Assembly (NCBI RefSeq): GCF_033843645.1
Contig: NZ_JAWXVZ010000011.1
Coordinates: forward strand, 1 to 64,000
Reading direction: 5' to 3'
Source of the DNA: Pseudovibrio zosterae
GTDB taxonomy: Bacteria; Pseudomonadota; Alphaproteobacteria; Rhizobiales; Stappiaceae
DNA: 64,000 nt
Position 1 is the stretch's first letter; every line of letters begins with the position of its first letter. The translations under genes and the position numbers were made by a program. Positions 59,593 to 64,000 of this stretch are shown piece after piece. The notes beneath the pieces were generated by a model that saw only the letters and a program-made list of their open reading frames with translations, did no database searches and was not told the origin of the DNA.

Positions 59593-62421
59593 ATGACACC
59601 ACGCGACCTTGAGATCGAACATCTGGTACCGGTCAACGACGTTCTCGTCTCTTTTGAGAACGTGATTTCCGAGCATGGTGGAGACCCATCAAGCCCCAAG
59701 GTGCGGAACGCCATCCTAGGTCGGCTGAAGGAACTGAACAGCGACGCCCGAAAGACCATCGAGCAAATGCTGTTTGCAGATGGGAGTGGGCGTCACTGCG
59801 CCGAGCGCCTGAGCTTCGTTCAGGATCTCCTCATCAAAGTGATTTACGAGTTCGCCACAAAACGCGTCTACCCCAACCCGACCCCCAGCAAAGCGGAGCG
59901 CCTCTCCGTGATTGCCGTTGGTGGTTATGGCCGAGGGACACTGGCACCGAAGTCAGACGTGGACCTGCTTTTCCTGTGGCCGTACAAACAGACCCCCTGG
60001 GGAGACCAGATCGTGGAGTACATTCTCTACATGCTCTGGGACATGGGGCTGAAGGTGGGGCATTCCACCCGAAACCTTGACGAATGCATGCGTCAGGCAA
60101 AGGCGGACATGACCGTGCGCACGGCGCTGTTGGAATCCCGCCTTGTCTGGGGCGATGCAGAGCTGTTTGACGAGCTGGTCAAACGCTTCGACAAGGAAAT
60201 CGTTGCGCAGACCGGCAAGGAGTTCATTGAGGCCAAGCTGGCCGAGCGGGATGAACGCCATGAGCGGCAGGGGTCCTCGCGCTATCTGGTAGAACCCAAT
60301 GTGAAGGAAAGCAAAGGCGGTCTTCGCGACCTGAACACGCTGTTCTGGATCGGAAAATACTTCTACCGGGTGGATAATGGAGCCGATCTTGCAGAAATTG
60401 GCGTTTTCTCTCGGGGGCAGCTGAACCGCTTCCGCAAGTCTCAAGATTTTCTCTGGGCAGTGCGGTGCCATCTGCATTTTCTCACCGGGCGAGAAGATGA
60501 CCGTCTGTCCTTCAACGTGCAGCGTGAGATTGCCGAGCGCCTTGGCTACAAAGACCATCCCGGAATGCGGGACGTTGAACGCTTCATGAAGCACTACTTC
60601 CTCGTGGCCAAGGATGTGGGGGACCTGACCCGCATTTTTGCGGCTGCGTTGGAGGAACAACATGTAAAGTCCGCACCGAGCCTGTCGCGTTTCTTGAACG
60701 TGATGGTACCGGGGCGCAGGTCGCGCAAGACCGCCATCAAGGGCACCAAGGACTTCTTCATTGAAAATGGCCGCTTGGTGCATGCCTCCAAAGAAGTGTT
60801 CAAAAGCGATCCCGTGAACCTCATCCGGGTGTTCTATCTGCTTGATCGCAACAATCTGGACATGCACCCCGAGCTGTTGAAGCTGATGCGCCGCTCTTTG
60901 CGGCTGATCGACAACACACTGCGGGAGGACGAAAAGGCGAACCGGTTGTTCCTGAAGGTGCTGACCTCACGCTCCGATCCTGAAATCGTGTTGCGCTCGA
61001 TGAATGAGGCGGGCGTGCTGGGGCGCTTTCTGCCGGAGTTTGGCAAGATCGTCGCCATGATGCAGTTCAACATGTATCACCACTACACAGTGGATGAGCA
61101 CTTGATCCGCTCTATTGGCGTGCTTTCCGAAATTGAGCGGGGCCTTGGCAGCGAAAACCACCCGCTTTCAACGGACCTGATCAAAACCATTCCGAACCGC
61201 ACCGTGCTTTATGTGGCCACGCTGCTGCACGACATTGCCAAGGGCCGACCTGAAGACCATTCCGTGGCCGGTGCCCGCATTGCCCGTGCCTTGTGCCCCC
61301 GACTTGGCCTGAGCCCGTCCGAGACCGACACGGTGGCCTGGCTGGTAGAGATGCACCTTGAAATGAGCAATGTGGCCCAGTCCCGGGATCTGAATGATCC
61401 GCAAACGATCCGAGACTTCTGCAACAAGGTACAGAGCCTTGAGCGCCTCAAGCTGCTGTTGATCCTGACCGTGGCGGACATCCGCGCGGTGGGGCCCAAC
61501 ACCTTCAACGGCTGGAAGGGGCAGCTGCTCAGAACACTTTATTACGAGTCCGAAACAATCATGAGTGGCGGCCATGGTCAGCTGTCTCACCGGCAGCGGC
61601 TGGACTATGCCAAACAAGAGGTTTTGGAACGTCTGGAGCACTGGCCGGAGGAAGAACGGCAGGCCTACCTTGGACGTCATTACCCGGCTTACTGGTTACG
61701 GGTCGACCTGGACCGCAAACTGCGCCATGCCGAGCTGATCCGCACAACCGACCAGAAGGAAGAGCACCTGGCCACCATGGTCCAGCCGCACGCCTTTGAG
61801 GAAATCACCGAGATCACCGTGCTGGCACCTGACCATCCACGTTTGCTCTCCATCATCGCGCAGGCCTGTTACGCCGCTGGCGCCAACATCGTTGATGCGC
61901 AGATCGACACCACCAAGGATGGCCTCGCCCTCGATACCATTACCATTCGCAGAGAATTGCCGCTGGACGCTGATGAGATGCGACGCGGCAAGCGCATTAC
62001 CGAGATCATTGAGAAAGCCTTGCGCGGCACCAAACCGATTCCAAAGCCTAGTCGCAAGCAACAGAACGCCTTGCAGAAAAACGAGGCGTTTGATGTGCGC
62101 ACTTCTGTGAGTGTCAGCAACTCCTGGTCTGAGCATTTCACGGTGGTGGAAGCCTCCGGCCTCGACCGCCCCGGCCTGTTGTTCAGTCTGACGAATGCGC
62201 TTTCGGAACTGAACTTGAACATTGCCTCCGCCCATGTGGTGACCTTTGGCGAAAAAGCGGTGGACGTCTTCTACGTCACCGACCTTACCGGGCAGAAAAT
62301 AAGCAATGTTGGTCGTCAGGATGCCATAAAGGCGCGGATAACGGAGGCTTTCGACGGTGAAGCCGTCAAGAAGCCACGCCAAACCCGCCATCGCCGTCGC
62401 CGAGCGCGACTGGCCAGCTAG
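59593..62421 (+). CDS. glnD: [Protein-PII] uridylyltransferase/uridylyl-removing enzyme
   Basis: 942 aa. Senses glutamine and sets PII uridylylation. N-terminal nucleotidyltransferase (GGYGRGTLAPKSDVDLLFLWP region, Gly-Gly and DxD), HD domain (ATLLHDIAKGRPEDHSVAGA), and two C-terminal ACT domains (EITVLAPDHPRLLSIIAQAC and VEASGLDRPGLLFSLTNAL). Start has GGAAG upstream. The 10-base gap before murJ suggests co-transcription, a frequent arrangement in alphaproteobacteria. Confidence 0.95.
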   Translation: MTPRDLEIEHLVPVNDVLVSFENVISEHGGDPSSPKVRNAILGRLKELNSDARKTIEQMLFADGSGRHCAERLSFVQDLLIKVIYEFATKRVYPNPTPSKAERLSVIAVGGYGRGTLAPKSDVDLLFLWPYKQTPWGDQIVEYILYMLWDMGLKVGHSTRNLDECMRQAKADMTVRTALLESRLVWGDAELFDELVKRFDKEIVAQTGKEFIEAKLAERDERHERQGSSRYLVEPNVKESKGGLRDLNTLFWIGKYFYRVDNGADLAEIGVFSRGQLNRFRKSQDFLWAVRCHLHFLTGREDDRLSFNVQREIAERLGYKDHPGMRDVERFMKHYFLVAKDVGDLTRIFAAALEEQHVKSAPSLSRFLNVMVPGRRSRKTAIKGTKDFFIENGRLVHASKEVFKSDPVNLIRVFYLLDRNNLDMHPELLKLMRRSLRLIDNTLREDEKANRLFLKVLTSRSDPEIVLRSMNEAGVLGRFLPEFGKIVAMMQFNMYHHYTVDEHLIRSIGVLSEIERGLGSENHPLSTDLIKTIPNRTVLYVATLLHDIAKGRPEDHSVAGARIARALCPRLGLSPSETDTVAWLVEMHLEMSNVAQSRDLNDPQTIRDFCNKVQSLERLKLLLILTVADIRAVGPNTFNGWKGQLLRTLYYESETIMSGGHGQLSHRQRLDYAKQEVLERLEHWPEEERQAYLGRHYPAYWLRVDLDRKLRHAELIRTTDQKEEHLATMVQPHAFEEITEITVLAPDHPRLLSIIAQACYAAGANIVDAQIDTTKDGLALDTITIRRELPLDADEMRRGKRITEIIEKALRGTKPIPKPSRKQQNALQKNEAFDVRTSVSVSNSWSEHFTVVEASGLDRPGLLFSLTNALSELNLNIASAHVVTFGEKAVDVFYVTDLTGQKISNVGRQDAIKARITEAFDGEAVKKPRQTRHRRRRARLAS

Positions 62422-62430
62422 TGATACAAG

Positions 62431-63999
62431 ATGCTGTTCAGAAACTTTGCAACCGTTGGCGGGGCAACCCTGCTCAGCCGTCTTCTCGGCTTTCTGCGTG
62501 ATGTGATGCTCGCCGCCTTTGTCGGGGCCGGGCCGGTGGCGGATGCTTTTGTGGTGGCGTTTCGGCTGCCGAACCTGTTTCGCCGCCTGTTTGCGGAAGG
62601 GGCCTTCAACTCTGCATTTGTGCCGCTTTTTGCCCGCTCCCTGGAAGAAAAGGGAGAGGAGGGCGCGCGCCAGTTTGCCGGGGAGATTGCAGCAGCGCTT
62701 TTCTGGACACTGGTGGTGGTCACGGCGCTGGCTGAAATCGCCATGCCGCTGTTGGTGTACGTGCTGGCACCGGGGTACTTCAGTGATCCGGCAAAGTATG
62801 ACCTGACCGTGTTGATGGCGCGGGTGGCCTTTCCCTACCTTTTGTTCATGTCGCTGCTGGCCTTCATCAGCGGTATCTTGAACACCTTCCAGCGCTTTGC
62901 TGCGGCAGCCATGGCACCGGTCATGTTGAATGTGGTGATGGGCTTGGTGCTTGCCGGCATTGGGCTTGCCGGGCTGGAACCTGATGCCACAACGGGCGTT
63001 ATTCTGGTAGCGGGTGTCGCCGTTGCGGGTGTGGTTCAGCTGGCGTTTGTGGCGGTGGACCTGAAACGCTTGGGCTTCAAAATCCCACTGTTTCGCCCGC
63101 GCTGGACACCCGGCGTAAAGCGCCTTCTGGCCCTTGGCCTGCCTGGCGTTCTGGCTGGAGGCATTACCCAGATCAACATTACCGTTGGCACCATCATCGC
63201 CTCCATGCAGGAAAGCGCCAACTCTTTCCTTTACTACGCGGACCGGGTCTATCAGCTGCCGCTTGGCGTGGTGGGCATTGCCATTGGCGTTGTGCTGCTG
63301 CCCAGCCTGACGCGCTCACTGCGTTCCGGGCAGGATGAAGAAGTGCTGCGCATCCAGAACCGATCCATGGAATTTGCTCTGGCGCTGACCTTGCCCGCCG
63401 CAGTGGCGCTGGTGCTGATCCCACGCGAAGTGATCAGTGTGCTGTTTGAGCGTGGTGCATTTGGCCCGGAAGCGGTGGACCAGACCGCATGGGCCTTGAT
63501 GGCGTTTGCCGTTGGCCTGCCTGCCTTTGTACTGAACAAGGTTCTTTCGCCGGGGTACTTCTCCCGCGAGGACACCAAGACGCCCATGTACTTTGCTGGT
63601 GTTGCCATGGTGATCAACGTGGGTCTGGCGTTGGCCCTGTTCCCATTCATGGCCCATGTGGGCATTGCGGTGGCAACCTCTGTGGCCGGATGGGTGAACA
63701 CGGCGCTGTTGGGCCTGCTGCTTTACAAGCGGGGGCACTTCAAGCTGGACGCCGCTGCAGTGCGCCGGGTGCCTTTGCTGCTGTTGGCGAGCGTGCTGAT
63801 GGGCGGTGTCGTGCTGGGCTTGTCGACCTATGTGCCGGGGGCAACCTCGCCGCAGTTTCTGGTCAGGGCCGGGCATCTGGCGCTTCTGGTAACTGCAGGT
63901 ATGATTTCCTTTGGTGTATTTGCCCAAGTTACCGGGGCGGTGAACTTTCTGGGATATGCCAAGCGGTTTGCAGGGCGGAAAACCTCCGGCACCAGCTAG
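62431..63999 (+). CDS. murJ: Lipid II flippase MurJ
   Basis: 522 aa, complete, with its stop (63997-63999) one base before the window end. 14 predicted TM segments; the family features FATVGGATLLSRLLGFLRD, FRLPNLFRRLFAEGAFNSAF and TPMYFAGVAMVINV are present. Flips lipid II across the inner membrane for peptidoglycan synthesis. Confidence 0.95.
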   Translation: MLFRNFATVGGATLLSRLLGFLRDVMLAAFVGAGPVADAFVVAFRLPNLFRRLFAEGAFNSAFVPLFARSLEEKGEEGARQFAGEIAAALFWTLVVVTALAEIAMPLLVYVLAPGYFSDPAKYDLTVLMARVAFPYLLFMSLLAFISGILNTFQRFAAAAMAPVMLNVVMGLVLAGIGLAGLEPDATTGVILVAGVAVAGVVQLAFVAVDLKRLGFKIPLFRPRWTPGVKRLLALGLPGVLAGGITQINITVGTIIASMQESANSFLYYADRVYQLPLGVVGIAIGVVLLPSLTRSLRSGQDEEVLRIQNRSMEFALALTLPAAVALVLIPREVISVLFERGAFGPEAVDQTAWALMAFAVGLPAFVLNKVLSPGYFSREDTKTPMYFAGVAMVINVGLALALFPFMAHVGIAVATSVAGWVNTALLGLLLYKRGHFKLDAAAVRRVPLLLLASVLMGGVVLGLSTYVPGATSPQFLVRAGHLALLVTAGMISFGVFAQVTGAVNFLGYAKRFAGRKTSGTS

Positions 64000-64000
64000 T

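Noticed and set aside
59953..60867. Minus-strand ORF of 304 codons opposite glnD
   Set aside because: It is antisense to GlnD's nucleotidyltransferase and HD parts and has no motif or ribosome site.

Overview
The window looks like chromosomal DNA of an alphaproteobacterium, most likely of the order Hyphomicrobiales (Rhizobiales). This rests on families typical of that group: MmcB, OlsB-type acyltransferase, DUF2852, a TimA-like Tim44 protein, a Cys-type intracellular PHB depolymerase, a BigR/SqrR-type regulator, and a perfect TGA-N9-TCA (RirA-type) palindrome at an iron-uptake gene. A marine Stappiaceae/Pseudovibrio-like genus is a guess from overall flavour only. No tRNA, rRNA, CRISPR array, insertion sequence or prophage was seen. 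Coding density is very high and almost everything is chromosomal housekeeping.

Region 1 (1-9.1 kb) is the replication-initiation neighbourhood. On the minus strand lie gyrB, a LysE-type exporter, recF, dnaN, dnaA, a small rhodanese gene and rpsT. A 572-base AT-rich gap between the rhodanese gene and rpsT carries DnaA-box-like 9-mers and is a candidate oriC. Region 2 (9.1-17.7 kb) is catabolic: a crotonase-type enoyl-CoA hydratase, a GNAT protein, then a LysR regulator divergent from an ALDH7-type aminoadipate-semialdehyde dehydrogenase, glutaryl-CoA dehydrogenase and an FAD amino-acid-oxidase-like protein. Together these suggest lysine/pipecolate breakdown via glutaryl-CoA to crotonyl-CoA. 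A two-domain PPK2 protein (polyphosphate:AMP phosphotransferase) follows.

Region 3 (18-38.8 kb) is mixed: a DedA-PAP2-LssY fusion, a persulfide-sensor-like ArsR regulator, a DEAD-box helicase, an unrecognised alpha/beta-hydrolase-like protein with an AT-rich patch, GST, MmcB, a GMC oxidoreductase, coaBC, an LpoA-like lipoprotein divergent from rsmI-yraN-gshB, a DauR-like regulator coupled to a PLP aminotransferase, yifB/comM, a hybrid histidine kinase and an ornithine-lipid acyltransferase.

Region 4 (38.9-64 kb) holds PBP1A, a YgjP-like metallopeptidase, DUF2852, an intracellular PHB depolymerase fused to a helix-hairpin-helix module, the rph-rdgB-hemW operon divergent from hrcA-moeB, a TonB-dependent receptor with an iron-type operator, polA, DUF2092 and fxsA genes, a chain of four genes linked by ATGA overlaps (timA-like, mltA, smr, xre), then glnD and murJ. 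I did not find a clearly new multi-gene system. The best leads are the PhaZ-HhH fusion, the candidate oriC, the RirA-type operator, the palindromes upstream of phaZ, the Cys-pair ArsR regulator, and a 400-base geneless segment at about 51.44-51.84 kb.
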